64,000 nucleotides of DNA, from NCBI GenBank assembly GCA_016934935.1, contig JAFGRW010000127.1:1-64000 (forward strand), written 5' to 3'. The notes beneath the pieces were generated by a model. The model searched no databases. It saw only the letters and a program-made list of their open reading frames with translations, and was not told the origin of the DNA. Positions 17,997 through 27,303 of this stretch are shown here, piece after piece. The position numbers and the translations under genes are program-made. The DNA is from Spirochaetota bacterium (GTDB taxonomy: Bacteria; Spirochaetota; UBA4802; JAFGJZ01). How positions within the stretch are numbered: the first letter of the stretch is position 1; every line of letters begins with the position of its first letter.

Positions 17997-18824
17997 ATGA
18001 AGACATTTAAAAAAATCTTATATCCTTTTTTCTTGTTAACCATTGTTTTCGCGCTGTTCGCATCTTGCTCCAAAGAGACAGGTAAAACAGTTGTAGTAAA
18101 AGGTTCAACAACGGTATTGCCTATTACCCAGCTTGCAGCCGAGGAATTTCGTAAGGAGACAGGTATTGCTGTTTCTATTGAAGGAAGTGGATCCGGAAAC
18201 GGGGTCAAGGCTATTATCGATGGAACAACTGATATAGGTAATTCATCCAGAGCAATGAAGCCTAAGGAGTTGGACGAGGCCAAAGCCAAAGGAGTTAACG
18301 TTAAGGAGATCGTAGTAGCCTACGATATGATCATACCGGTTGTACATTCCGAGAATGGTATTACAGATTTAACGCTTGATCAACTTAAAGGCATCTATGA
18401 CGGTTCCATCACAAACTGGAGTCAGGTCGGCGGAGCCGACGGAAACATTGCGGTTATTTCGCGAGATACCAGTTCAGGCACGTATGAGGTCTGGAGTGAG
18501 AAGGTTCTTGAAAAAAATGACGTAACAGCAGGAGCACTCTTGCAGGCATCTAACGGAGCAGTTTTGGCAGCGGTAGCTGGTAATCCCCGTGCGATTGGTT
18601 ATATCGGTTACGGATATCTTAATAACTCTGTTAAAGCTCTTAGTGTTGGGGGTATTGTTGGAACAGTCGAGACAGGCCGATCAGGAGAATTTCCCATTTC
18701 AAGGCCGCTTTATAAATATGTTAACGCCGATAAGGTTAGTGAAAACACACAGAAGTTTCTTGATTTTCTTCTTGGCCCAAAAGGACAAAAACTGGTTGAA
18801 GAAGCCGGATTTTTACCTCTATAA
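17997..18824 (+). CDS. pstS: Phosphate-binding lipoprotein PstS
   Basis: 275 residues. Signal peptide with lipobox FASC (Cys24), then a periplasmic binding-protein fold of the PstS class: VKGSTTVLPITQLAAEEF, IEGSGSGNGVKAIIDGTTDIGNSSR, ISRDTSSGTYEVWSE and NPRAIGYIGYGY are the phosphate-contacting loops. It captures phosphate for PstCAB. The ATG at 17997 follows an AGGGGG site by 9 bp; an in-frame TTG at 17991 is too close. It is monocistronic, divergent from pstB, with a terminator hairpin downstream, allowing higher expression than the membrane parts. Confidence 0.96.
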   Translation: MKTFKKILYPFFLLTIVFALFASCSKETGKTVVVKGSTTVLPITQLAAEEFRKETGIAVSIEGSGSGNGVKAIIDGTTDIGNSSRAMKPKELDEAKAKGVNVKEIVVAYDMIIPVVHSENGITDLTLDQLKGIYDGSITNWSQVGGADGNIAVISRDTSSGTYEVWSEKVLEKNDVTAGALLQASNGAVLAAVAGNPRAIGYIGYGYLNNSVKALSVGGIVGTVETGRSGEFPISRPLYKYVNADKVSENTQKFLDFLLGPKGQKLVEEAGFLPL

Positions 18825-18841
18825 AATTGAGATATATTTGA

Positions 18842-18865
18842 GCAGAGCGGAATATCCGTTCTGCT
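18842..18865 (+). terminator. Hairpin downstream of pstS
   Basis: Arms GCAGAGCGG and CCGTTCTGC (one G-T pair) around AATAT lie about 18 bp after the pstS stop codon, followed by a weak T-rich stretch (ttgatattgtctc). Confidence 0.55.
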
Positions 18866-19021
18866 TGATATTGTCTCTATTATAAACATGTAAAATAAGA
18901 ACGGTTTTGAGTGAATTAATAATGGTTTTGTTAGACAAAAAAATGAAAAAAACCAAATGAGTATTATATTGTATTCCGGTTCTTTATTTCGGATTTCAAT
19001 ATAGAAGTGTTTTTAATCGGT

Positions 19022-19071
19022 ATACCCGGTAACCGTGAAAATCGGTAAAATTTTTATACGGCTACCGGGTA
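19022..19071. promoter_or_regulatory. Long inverted repeat before the porin gene
   Basis: Arms TACCCGGTAACCGT (19023-19036) and TACGGCTACCGGGTA (19057-19071) pair with one mismatch around a 20-nt loop. No T-run follows on the plus strand. It sits about 95 bp before the porin start, so it may be an operator or a structured 5' leader. Confidence 0.45.
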
Positions 19072-19165
19072 GTAAAAAAAGTGATACTTTTACCCTCTGC
19101 TCATTATCAGGAAGTGAAGGTATCTCGATAATGCACAATAAGTGTTAAGGAGAGATAAAGTTAAA

Positions 19166-20155
19166 ATGAAAAAAATGTGTTTAGTATTAATGGGATCTTT
19201 AGTGCTGTTTTCTTCGGCGAATATGTTTGCAGCGAACCTTTATAACGCGGATGGTACCGTGGTGGATCTTTACAGCAGGCTTTACGCCATGTATCAGCAG
19301 GCCGATCAGGGCGAGATTACTGGTGATTGTTCCCGTTTGGGACTTCAGACCTCCACGAAGGTAAATAACGATTTATCTGTTTTTGCCAGAGCCGAATTCC
19401 GTTACGACGCAAGCCAACGGGAGAAAGAGACGGTTTTTAACGATCTTCGCAACACCTATGTGGGTGTTGACAGTAGTTTTGGTAAGGTAACTGTGGGTAA
19501 TTTTGATTCGGTTTATTATCAGGCTGTGTCGTCAAAACTTGATATATACGAAAATGCCGGTTTTATTGCACTTGCTGATGGATCAACAGCCTCGCGTGCC
19601 GATAGTGTTTCCTACAGTTCGCCGGATATAATGGGCGTTAAAATTCATGGGCAGATACGCCATTACGGTCAGGATCAGACGGTATCCGGAGATGAAAAGA
19701 TCATGTTCCAGGGAGGGGTGACTTTTGATATGAGTGCTCTTTCGCTTGGCATTGCGGCTGTAATTGCAGATGACAAGGCAGAGGCAGTCTTTAATACAGA
19801 AACAGATATTGAAGGTGAAGAGATAACAACAGCAACCGCAAAGTATTCTGAAAATATCTATGGATTTTCGGCATCGTACACACTATTTGAAGCCCTAACC
19901 CTGATTGCAATGGCAGAGTATCAGAAAGATGCTGGTGAAGCTGATATGAATATATCAGGGGGTGTCAGTTACAGCTACGGGATGGGAGACGTATATGCCT
20001 CGTTGGGTCAGGATTGTAATGAGGAAATCTATTATGCGCTTGGTGCAAGCTGGAAGTTCAGCAAGCCAATGAATGTCTTTGTCGAGTATGCCGGTGGAGA
20101 CGCTGTTAACCCGGATGACAATATATTTACAGCAGGATTGCGCTACGATTTTTAA
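19166..20155 (+). CDS. General porin, 16-stranded Gram-negative type
   Basis: 329 residues with a signal peptide (MKKMCLVLMGSLVLFSSANMFA). The mature part resembles enterobacterial/Vibrio-type porins (Porin_4 class): DLYSRLYAMYQ near the start, SRLGLQTSTKVNNDLSVFARAEF, DLRNTYVGVDSSFGKVTVGNFDSVYY (the loop-3 approach), and a C-terminal ..NIFTAGLRYDF ending in the obligatory Phe for outer-membrane assembly. It would form water-filled channels. The neighbouring pstS suggests, but does not prove, phosphate-related expression. A strong AAGGAG precedes the start by about 13 bp. A proteobacterial-style porin is notable if the host is a spirochaete; lateral gain is possible. Confidence 0.85.
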   Translation: MKKMCLVLMGSLVLFSSANMFAANLYNADGTVVDLYSRLYAMYQQADQGEITGDCSRLGLQTSTKVNNDLSVFARAEFRYDASQREKETVFNDLRNTYVGVDSSFGKVTVGNFDSVYYQAVSSKLDIYENAGFIALADGSTASRADSVSYSSPDIMGVKIHGQIRHYGQDQTVSGDEKIMFQGGVTFDMSALSLGIAAVIADDKAEAVFNTETDIEGEEITTATAKYSENIYGFSASYTLFEALTLIAMAEYQKDAGEADMNISGGVSYSYGMGDVYASLGQDCNEEIYYALGASWKFSKPMNVFVEYAGGDAVNPDDNIFTAGLRYDF

Positions 20156-20197
20156 CAGTTCTTTATGATTCCTGGTCAATCTCTTAGTATGCAAATA

Positions 20198-20226
20198 AAG
20201 GCACCGATATTTATTCGGTGCCTTTT
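20198..20226 (+). terminator. Rho-independent terminator of the porin gene
   Basis: Perfect hairpin AAGGCACCGA (20198-20207) with TCGGTGCCTT (20215-20224), ending in TTTT. The rest of the gap to 20546 is AT-rich with nothing else recognised. Confidence 0.85.
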
Positions 20227-20546
20227 GCTGATGGATCATTTCACGACAATTACCCGTATTTCTTCTGAAGATCCAACATTTTGATCTATCAGAAAAACTA
20301 TTACTGCAATTCCCAGTATTCAACTTTTCCCCGGCTTCTAACGGCGTAAGCGTTAAAAAAATGAGTTTTTCCTAAGTTCAATTAAAGAAATATTGGAAAA
20401 TATCTATAAAAATTCACAAATTTACATTACATCAGACTAATTATGATGTACTTCTGTTTGAGTGGTGAAGCTTTATATGTTTTTGTAAATATTTGCAATG
20501 TACTATTGTTTTAATAAATTGATATTGATTTTCGAAGGAGAATAAG

Positions 20547-21620
20547 ATGAACAAAATAATTCTTTTGATAATATTGTCTATCCCCTCGGTTGGTTTTGCG
20601 GCCTATTTTACTCCGGTTGATGGTTCATACGGGCCGGCTTTTACGCCGGAGTATATTAACACGATTGTTCAACAGATGATGGATGTGGCGGAGTCTTTTA
20701 ATAGTGACCAGAGAATTCTTCTGGCTGGAAGCCAGGACGAATTCGCAAAGGCAAACAATAATGCCAGTGCTTCCACAATGTTAAACGGTAGTTTATATAC
20801 CCGTACAGAGATCGATAATATAGCTGTGGGCTTTGGTACTGCTGCCGGTGTAGTTAATCCGTCCGCGGTCTCTTCGATTGAAGCAGATCTCAACAAAGGA
20901 AAAGATATCGGGGCAGGCGGAGCAATAAACGGATTTACTGTTTATGCTTCCGCTGATGGAGCATCGTTTTCTGATTCGTTTCTGAAATACCTCCTTTTTG
21001 ATGCAAAAATCGGATATTTTTCGAGTGGTTCGGTTATTGATCAGTTTTCATCGGATTCGTACATGTTCGGAGCAGGGGTGCGTTACAAACCTTTCAGCAG
21101 AATAAATATATCACAGAATATGTACATGCGGCCGGTAACATTCGGAACCGGGGTGTATTATGTGCAAAGCAGTTTGACGGTTAACGCGGATAATCTTTAT
21201 AAAAAAATTCATGACGACCTGACAGGTATACAGACCGAGGTTAGTACTGATTTGCAGTTTGTTGTCAGTAACAGTTCTACAACAATTCCAATAGAGGCCG
21301 TTACCTCGTTCTGTTTTCTGGATATGTTCAGTCTAATAGCAGGTACTGGCTTTGATTTCGTATTCGGCAGCACTGACGTTGATCTGGAGACAGATTCAGA
21401 TATAAGTGTGTCACATGATATTTTGCCTATCGCGCCGATTCAGATGCCGGATCTTAAACTGCATGATTCAAAGACGACTGAGAATTCGCAAATGCTGCGC
21501 TACAAGATTATTACCGGTTTGGGGTTCCAGTTAAAATCTTTTACTCTTGATATTCCTGTTACATGGTATCCAGTCGATGACGGTTATTCGATTACAATTA
21601 TCGGCGCTGCTCTATTTTAA
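20547..21620 (+). CDS. Predicted outer-membrane beta-barrel protein, unknown family
   Basis: 357 residues. It has a clean signal peptide (MNKIILLIILSIPSVGFAA) and a body of alternating polar/hydrophobic strands ending in a hydrophobic strand (YSITIIGAALF, terminal Phe), consistent with an outer-membrane barrel. Residues about 25-110 are helical and may lie in the periplasm. I do not recognise the family; similar unassigned barrels are common in spirochaetes. The start has GAAGGAG 8 bp upstream. It is monocistronic, followed by a strong bidirectional terminator. Confidence 0.7.
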   Translation: MNKIILLIILSIPSVGFAAYFTPVDGSYGPAFTPEYINTIVQQMMDVAESFNSDQRILLAGSQDEFAKANNNASASTMLNGSLYTRTEIDNIAVGFGTAAGVVNPSAVSSIEADLNKGKDIGAGGAINGFTVYASADGASFSDSFLKYLLFDAKIGYFSSGSVIDQFSSDSYMFGAGVRYKPFSRINISQNMYMRPVTFGTGVYYVQSSLTVNADNLYKKIHDDLTGIQTEVSTDLQFVVSNSSTTIPIEAVTSFCFLDMFSLIAGTGFDFVFGSTDVDLETDSDISVSHDILPIAPIQMPDLKLHDSKTTENSQMLRYKIITGLGFQLKSFTLDIPVTWYPVDDGYSITIIGAALF

Positions 21621-21665
21621 AAAATGCCTATTTGCGGTTGGGATGAAAAAAGCAGGGTGGAAATA

Positions 21666-21694
21666 GGGCACCGTTCCGGAAAAAAACGGTGCCC
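21666..21694. terminator. Bidirectional terminator between convergent genes
   Basis: Perfect 10-bp hairpin GGGCACCGTT (21666-21675) with AACGGTGCCC (21685-21694), loop CCGGAAAAA. It serves the barrel gene on the plus strand and the RND gene on the minus strand. Confidence 0.75.
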
Positions 21695-21705
21695 GGATTT
21701 ATAAA

Positions 21706-24700
21706 TCAATAGAGTTCCTTTTTCATACTGATACCGAACAGTCTGAAAATAAAAGCCAGGCCGTGTTTCGCATCCTCGGCTATATGATAAAAACATGGTA
21801 CGAGTACCAGAGTGATCACCGTTGCGAAGATAAGACCGTATCCGTAGGTAAGGGCCAGTGGCTGAACAAAATAGTTACGGTCACCGAAACTGAACAGCCC
21901 GAAAAATTTGATTCCGCTGTAAATCGAAGGAACAAGTCCCAATACGGTTGTCATTGTAGTTAAAATAATAGGACGTATTCTAAGCATCCCTGCCTCTGCA
22001 ATGGCGTCTCTGGTTTTAAGACCTTCCGCTCTTTTAATATTTATAAACTCGACAAGTGTCACTGTACTGCTTACAAGTCCTCCAGCCAGAGAGAAGAAGG
22101 CGATCATACCATTAAACGATAATGGCTGGCCATGAGTATAAACTGCAAACATGATTCCAACCATCGCGAAAGGAATTGCACTCATAACAACAAGCGGTGT
22201 CAGCAGCGATTGGAAAAAAGCGGCTAGCACAATATAGATAAACAGAATGGAAATAAGAAACAGCCTTCCAAGTTCGCTCATGCTTTTGGCTGTATCCTCC
22301 TGCTCTCCTCCATACGAGATATCGTAACCGGGATAGCGGTCTTTAATATCTTTGAACTGTTCCGCAAGTTTGGTATTGACTCTAACAGCGGTTGTTTTTT
22401 TCAGATCAATATTAGCCTGAATCTGTACAAGACGTTTGTAATTAAGACGATTAATCTGAGAGTAACCCGGTGTGATTTTCATCTTTGTTACTTCCTGCAG
22501 CGGAATCAAGCCTCCTTTTCCGTTAGAGACCATTACCTGGTCAAGACTTTCGCGTGAACGTCTGAATGTTTCGTCAAAACGGACCCTGACGTCTATCGCT
22601 TCATCGTCAATTTTGACATTTGTGGCAACTGCTCCGGCGTAAGAGGCGTTAAGAGCGCTGCCCAGCTGGGCAACGTTAACATTTGTACGAGCGGCTTTGG
22701 CATCGTCGATTGTATACCTTATCTCTGATTTTCCCGCCTCAAGGTCATTGGTAATGTCAAAGACTCCGTCATACTGCTCAAGAGCCGATGTGTACTCGGC
22801 GATGATTTTTTCTATTGTAGCAAAGTCTTCTCCGCGTATCTCGATATTTACTGGTTTTCCAACTGGCGGTCCGGATTCCTGAACCTCTATGCTGTAAACA
22901 AGTTCTTTATTGATTTTGCCGGATTTAATGCCTTCGTCAATTTTTTCACGCAGCAGATCCTCTATCTGGTAAGCACTGCGTTTACGGTCGCTGACGGATG
23001 TAAGATCGACATATACAGTAGCCTTGTTTGTTCCGTCTCCGGGGCGGGGGTCGATTATGCTGTTGTCCTCGACACCTACGCGTGAATAGAGACTTTCGAG
23101 TTCATCATCCGGAAGTTCAAGAACCAGTTTTTCAATTTCGCGAACCGCTTCAAGTGAGGTGTCCAGGTTCTTTGATATTGGCAGGAAAGTCTTAATTGTC
23201 AAGGCTTCGGAGCCGCCGCCCGGCATAAAGACAAAACCGACAACTTTTATCATCAGAAGTGATCCAATCAGCAGGGCAATGAGTATACCTACAGTAATAT
23301 AGCGAAATTTGAGGGCTTTATGAATAAAATTTATGTATACAAGCTGAAATTTTCCCATAAATCCCTTCTCCAGGTGCTCGCCGTCTTCGGTCTCAAGCTC
23401 GGAATGAACCTTTGCCTCTTCTTTCGAGAACATCTTCAAAAAAGTCGGCATAAAGAAGAGCGCGACTATCCAGGAGGCGGAGAGACATATCAGGATCATA
23501 AGCGGAATATTTTTTAGAAATTTTCCCATAAGGCCTGTCAGAACAAGAAGAGGTACAAAGGAGGCAGAGATACAGATAAAAGACACTGTAACGGGTTTAA
23601 AAATTTCACAAACACCTGTAAGAATAGCTTCGCCCTTCTCGAGCCCCATCTCGATATACCGGTGACAGTTTTCGGTGACGACTATGCCGAAGTCAACTAT
23701 CATTCCCAGTACCATAATCATACCGAAAAGGCTTATAACATTGAGGTTTACATCCAGTATGGACATAAAGATAAACGCTACAAGAAAAACCAGTGGAATT
23801 GTGGATGTTACAAGTGACGCCATGCGGGGCCCCAGAAAAATCAGAAGCACAAGTGCGCATAAAAAGAAACCTGTTACGGCGCTGTTTATTACCGTATCGA
23901 TTGTCTTCTCTGTAAATTCACTTGAATCCTTAAAAATAAGAATATTTACATCGTCGGGGAAGGGACTGTTGAACGAGTCAATGTTGTCTTTAATATTTGC
24001 AGCCAGAGTTATCTCGTCCATGCTTCGTTTCTTGAAAACTTCCAGAACTATAGCATTTTTACCATTAATTCGTTCGATTATTTCGGGTTCTTCAAATGTG
24101 TCACTTACCTTGGCTATATCCATCAGGGTGGTTTCAAAACCGCCGTCGTTAGCGCGTATAACCTGCTTCTTAACCTCTTCGACTCCGGTATATTGCCCTT
24201 TCATACGTAAGACGTATTCGTCGCTGCCTATTCTTAACGGGCCTCCGGGTATATCCATGTTTCTGTTCTTTAAGGTGTTCACAACATCGTTGATGGCAAA
24301 ACGGTAAAATTCAAGCTGTGCCGGGTTTACCTCTACAAGGTACTCTTTCTCAAGATACCCCTCTTTGGTAACTTCGGCTACACCTTTAAACTCGTACAGG
24401 AAATCTTCCATCTGTTTAGCGGTTTCGCGCAGTTTCGCGTAGCTTACATCGTCGTTGTTGGCAAAAAGAGCTACGCGGAGAACGGTTGTCTTGTCAATTT
24501 TTATCTCTTTAACGGTGGGAGCTTCCGCGCCGGATGGAAGGTCGGTAACGGTGTCAACCGCGTCCTTTATGTTCTGAACAGCAGCATCCGGGTCTGAGTA
24601 GTCTTCATCGAGATAAATGGCAAGCACCGACACGTTTTCTATGTTGTAACTTCTAACTTTATCGATTCCATCCACTTCTCTTATCTTTTTCTCGATAGGT

Positions 24701-24897
24701 ATTGTGATTAAGGTCTCAATTTCGTCGGGAGAACCCCCGGGATAAATGGTGGTAATAGTTACCATATCAAAGGCAACTTCGGGGAAAGCCTCTCTGTTAC
24801 GGCTTGTAAGCGACATATAACCAATAACAAGAGCCATAAAGATAAGAAGTCCCATAAACATCTTCTGGTCGATAAGAAATGAGAGTATTTTTTTCAT
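21706..24897 (-). CDS. Solitary RND-family exporter (HAE1-like)
   Basis: 1063 residues, the full length for AcrB/MexB-type RND pumps. It has an N-terminal helix, two large periplasmic halves (about 35-335 and 560-880) and twelve membrane helices; MKKILSFLIDQ...NREAFPEVAFDMVTITTIYPGGSPDEIE is characteristic. The proton-relay pair in TM4 (normally DD) reads GMIVDFGIVVTEN, with only one Asp, and the TM10 Lys site reads VSSTVTLVEF with no Lys, so coupling residues differ from AcrB. The ATG at 24897 has a GGAGG site 9 bp upstream. No membrane-fusion protein or outer-membrane channel gene adjoins it. Substrate unknown. Confidence 0.85.
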   Translation of the reverse strand: MKKILSFLIDQKMFMGLLIFMALVIGYMSLTSRNREAFPEVAFDMVTITTIYPGGSPDEIETLITIPIEKKIREVDGIDKVRSYNIENVSVLAIYLDEDYSDPDAAVQNIKDAVDTVTDLPSGAEAPTVKEIKIDKTTVLRVALFANNDDVSYAKLRETAKQMEDFLYEFKGVAEVTKEGYLEKEYLVEVNPAQLEFYRFAINDVVNTLKNRNMDIPGGPLRIGSDEYVLRMKGQYTGVEEVKKQVIRANDGGFETTLMDIAKVSDTFEEPEIIERINGKNAIVLEVFKKRSMDEITLAANIKDNIDSFNSPFPDDVNILIFKDSSEFTEKTIDTVINSAVTGFFLCALVLLIFLGPRMASLVTSTIPLVFLVAFIFMSILDVNLNVISLFGMIMVLGMIVDFGIVVTENCHRYIEMGLEKGEAILTGVCEIFKPVTVSFICISASFVPLLVLTGLMGKFLKNIPLMILICLSASWIVALFFMPTFLKMFSKEEAKVHSELETEDGEHLEKGFMGKFQLVYINFIHKALKFRYITVGILIALLIGSLLMIKVVGFVFMPGGGSEALTIKTFLPISKNLDTSLEAVREIEKLVLELPDDELESLYSRVGVEDNSIIDPRPGDGTNKATVYVDLTSVSDRKRSAYQIEDLLREKIDEGIKSGKINKELVYSIEVQESGPPVGKPVNIEIRGEDFATIEKIIAEYTSALEQYDGVFDITNDLEAGKSEIRYTIDDAKAARTNVNVAQLGSALNASYAGAVATNVKIDDEAIDVRVRFDETFRRSRESLDQVMVSNGKGGLIPLQEVTKMKITPGYSQINRLNYKRLVQIQANIDLKKTTAVRVNTKLAEQFKDIKDRYPGYDISYGGEQEDTAKSMSELGRLFLISILFIYIVLAAFFQSLLTPLVVMSAIPFAMVGIMFAVYTHGQPLSFNGMIAFFSLAGGLVSSTVTLVEFINIKRAEGLKTRDAIAEAGMLRIRPIILTTMTTVLGLVPSIYSGIKFFGLFSFGDRNYFVQPLALTYGYGLIFATVITLVLVPCFYHIAEDAKHGLAFIFRLFGISMKKELY

Positions 24898-25156
24898 TAA
24901 GAGTAACCTCCATAAGAATAAACAGATCAGCAGCACATAATATATAACAAGCTGTGTGAATTTATCTGGCCATATTATTTGGAACAGATCCGTGAATCGA
25001 TGGCGATAAAACTAACAATATGCATTTTAAGAGTCTGTTTCTTAATACTGATAATTATATAGATACAAATCCATAATGGGGACATTAGCAATAGCTGTCA
25101 AATTTTAGCTACTTAAAAAATCAGGTTTTTGTAGTTTTTTGGGTTTTTTGGGGATA

Positions 25157-25179
25157 AATGGCTTCAATGTGAAGCCATT
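25157..25179 (-). terminator. Terminator of the DUF2087 gene
   Basis: Perfect 10-bp hairpin AATGGCTTCA (25157-25166) with TGAAGCCATT (25170-25179), 3-nt loop, about 17 bp past the minus-strand stop codon. The rest of 24898-25195 shows nothing else clear. Confidence 0.6.
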
Positions 25180-25195
25180 ATATTCTATTTATATG

Positions 25196-25963
25196 TCAGA
25201 TTATGACACGATATTCGGATCCGTCAGCTTTACGTTCCATAAACCGGTATTCGATCAGGTACCGGCGTATTTCGGCGTAATCATGATAAATCGATTTTAG
25301 TACCTCATTGAGCTCTCTTTCGGTGTATATTCGCCCTTTTTCAAGCCATAGAGCTATTTCCCGTAAAAGAACCAGTTTTTCTTTCTGCTTCTTAGGGAAT
25401 TTTTTCAAAGTACGGTTTTTTGTATCCATATGTTTGTTTATCAGTTTTTCACGCTCGTTTTCCGTAATAACTGTTCTTCCATCACTAACCGGCAGGGCGT
25501 TATGGTAATTGACAAAATTCTCTTCAGGATTTTTTGCAGCATTCTCTTCTATTATTTCCATAAGAGCTGTAAAGATTTTTGCCTCACGGTATTTTTCGCG
25601 TAGTGTAAATCGATGGTTACGTATGGTCGATAGGGCGCGTGGTGATGATGCCATGCGGGCGATTTTACCATCGGATAATCCTCTGTACATTCCTGTCATG
25701 ATGAGTTTTTGAATATCAGAGAGTCCGTTATCTTTTTTGCATAAGCTGACAAGTACATCAAACGAAGAACCATGAGCATCTTTTATATGATCAATAACAG
25801 CTCGTTTTGCATCAACGAAATTGGATTTATTTTTATAAATAATTCCCTGCCTGAAGCATTGTGAGCAGAATATGCATTTGAATTCTTCTGTTTTTTCGTC
25901 AAAAATCCAACCCGTTTTAAGATTGGCAATTGTTAGGGATGATTCAAGAAATAAAGGACCCAT
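25196..25963 (-). CDS. DUF2087-domain transcriptional regulator
   Basis: 255 residues. The N-terminus holds a CIFCSQCF cysteine cluster followed by H-x-H-type residues (VIDHIKDAHG), probably one zinc site. A LuxR-like helix-turn-helix lies in the middle (GLSDGKIARMASSPRALSTIRNHRFTLREKY). The C-terminal about 70 residues (LKKFPKKQKEKLVLLREIALWLEKGRIYTERELNEVLKSI...DYAEIRRYLIEYRFM) match DUF2087, a winged-helix-like domain of one-component regulators. The start at 25963 has GAGG 6 bp upstream; an in-frame ATG at 25987 lacks a ribosome site. It is separate from the operon upstream. Ligand and target unknown. Confidence 0.82.
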   Translation of the reverse strand: MGPLFLESSLTIANLKTGWIFDEKTEEFKCIFCSQCFRQGIIYKNKSNFVDAKRAVIDHIKDAHGSSFDVLVSLCKKDNGLSDIQKLIMTGMYRGLSDGKIARMASSPRALSTIRNHRFTLREKYREAKIFTALMEIIEENAAKNPEENFVNYHNALPVSDGRTVITENEREKLINKHMDTKNRTLKKFPKKQKEKLVLLREIALWLEKGRIYTERELNEVLKSIYHDYAEIRRYLIEYRFMERKADGSEYRVII

Positions 25964-26174
25964 TGTTTTCCTCGCTAGCCTGGACATTTATTAATAATGT
26001 TTGCTTATAAGTAAACAATATATAAATATGTTTGGATAAAAGCAAACAAAATTTTGTGAAGTTTGCTAAAAATCACTGAATATTTGACAAGTTGTAAAGA
26101 ATACAGCTTCTATCCATTACTGGAAAAAATCGTGATTTGATTGGAGGAGATTAAAAAAATTATCAGATAACAGA

Positions 26175-26212
26175 ATTCACTGATAGAGAGGCAGGAGTAC
26201 TCTATCAGTGAA
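26175..26212 (-). terminator. Terminator overlapping the end of the barrel gene
   Basis: Arms TTCACTGATAGAG (26175-26187) and CTCTATCAGTGAA (26200-26212) are perfect 13-bp complements; on the minus strand the hairpin spans the stop codon of the barrel gene, and a T-rich run follows about 12 nt later. Confidence 0.65.
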
Positions 26213-27302
26213 ATAAACGGATTTTGAAGTACGAACCAAAACCCAGGCGTATTGACATGGAATCCATAGTTTTGCCTTCGAGGCGTACCGATGAGTAGCT
26301 TAAAGAGAGGTCGGTAAATATTGATTTATAAACAAAGTACTTGCAACCAGCACCTCCGCTGTAAACCAGGTCTGTGGAACTCTTTTCAATATTGTTTATT
26401 GGTGTTTTAACATCAAGCCATGAATACGAAACCCCCGCTGAACCGAATATATAAGGAATATAGTCCTTGTTTTTGTAACTGAAAAATATTCCAGGCTGCA
26501 GGGTTATGTAGTTGTTTGTTATATCCAGGTCACCACCGGCAGTATTAGTGGTTATGTAGCGGGAAAAGTCGGTTTGAAGGGTTGCTCCAAACCATGAAAA
26601 AAAGTGATAACCGACACATATTGTCCCGGAATTTAAACCGGCCTCATATACATCTTTCCAATAGCTGTTCATAAGAATCTGGTAATTTATAGATGCCTGT
26701 GCAAAAAAATCAGAGAAGTAACGTGTATACTCATCTTCGTTATTAAAAAGCATGGTACTTGAATCGTTAAAGACGTGGGCAATTCGTTTGGCTCGATAAT
26801 CCCCAGGGTTTTCGACCAATAGGGAGTACTTGGTGTTTTTTTGCAACGGAGCTGCGAAGGTTACCTCTTTGGGGTACTGTCCACCTGTCATTCTCACATT
26901 TAATGGAGAGCCATTCTTGCTAATCGAAACCTTGGTCTGCTGATAATAGTTATCACCCTGAACGATATTTGACCCGTTTGGTTTGACTAATAATTTATTA
27001 ACCTCGGGCTGATAGGTTTTCATGATTGTAAGAGGAATCCACCTTGTTGCGGTCATCTCTTTGCCAGCTTTATTAAAAGCAGTTACACGCATTTCGTAGA
27101 AACCGAATCCGATGTCGGCCCAGATGTGATCTTCTGTTGTAGTATAGCGTTTTATGGTGCCAGTCATAGTGTTGCGTACTTCAACATCATAACGGGCAAC
27201 ACCTGGCATTTTGCCCCATTCCAGTTTTGACTTATCTGCAGCGTAGGCAGTAGTACATAGAAGAGTTAAGAATAGTGCTGTAACTATTGTCAGTTTATTC
27301 AT
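26205..27302 (-). CDS. Outer-membrane barrel protein with N-terminal Fn3-like domain (third gene of cyclase-FecR operon)
   Basis: 365 residues with a signal peptide ending TTAYA. Residues about 25-105 form an Ig/Fn3-like sandwich (LEWGKMPGVARYDVEV...FYEMRVTAFNKAGK), residues 105-180 are a second sandwich-like part, and the C-terminal about 175 residues are alternating amphipathic strands (YHFFSWFGATLQTDF, YITLQPGIFFSY, YIFGSAGVSYSW) typical of an 8-stranded OmpA-like barrel. It starts 1 bp after the FecR-domain gene ends, so the two are coupled, and the terminator lies at its end. Probable partner of the FecR-domain protein in the envelope. Specific role unknown. Confidence 0.72.
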   Translation of the reverse strand: MNKLTIVTALFLTLLCTTAYAADKSKLEWGKMPGVARYDVEVRNTMTGTIKRYTTTEDHIWADIGFGFYEMRVTAFNKAGKEMTATRWIPLTIMKTYQPEVNKLLVKPNGSNIVQGDNYYQQTKVSISKNGSPLNVRMTGGQYPKEVTFAAPLQKNTKYSLLVENPGDYRAKRIAHVFNDSSTMLFNNEDEYTRYFSDFFAQASINYQILMNSYWKDVYEAGLNSGTICVGYHFFSWFGATLQTDFSRYITTNTAGGDLDITNNYITLQPGIFFSYKNKDYIPYIFGSAGVSYSWLDVKTPINNIEKSSTDLVYSGGAGCKYFVYKSIFTDLSLSYSSVRLEGKTMDSMSIRLGFGSYFKIRLFH

Positions 27303-27303
27303 G

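Noticed and set aside
23675-24307. Long plus-strand frame antisense to the RND gene
   Set aside because: Shadow of the minus-strand RND transporter, which has full family motifs.
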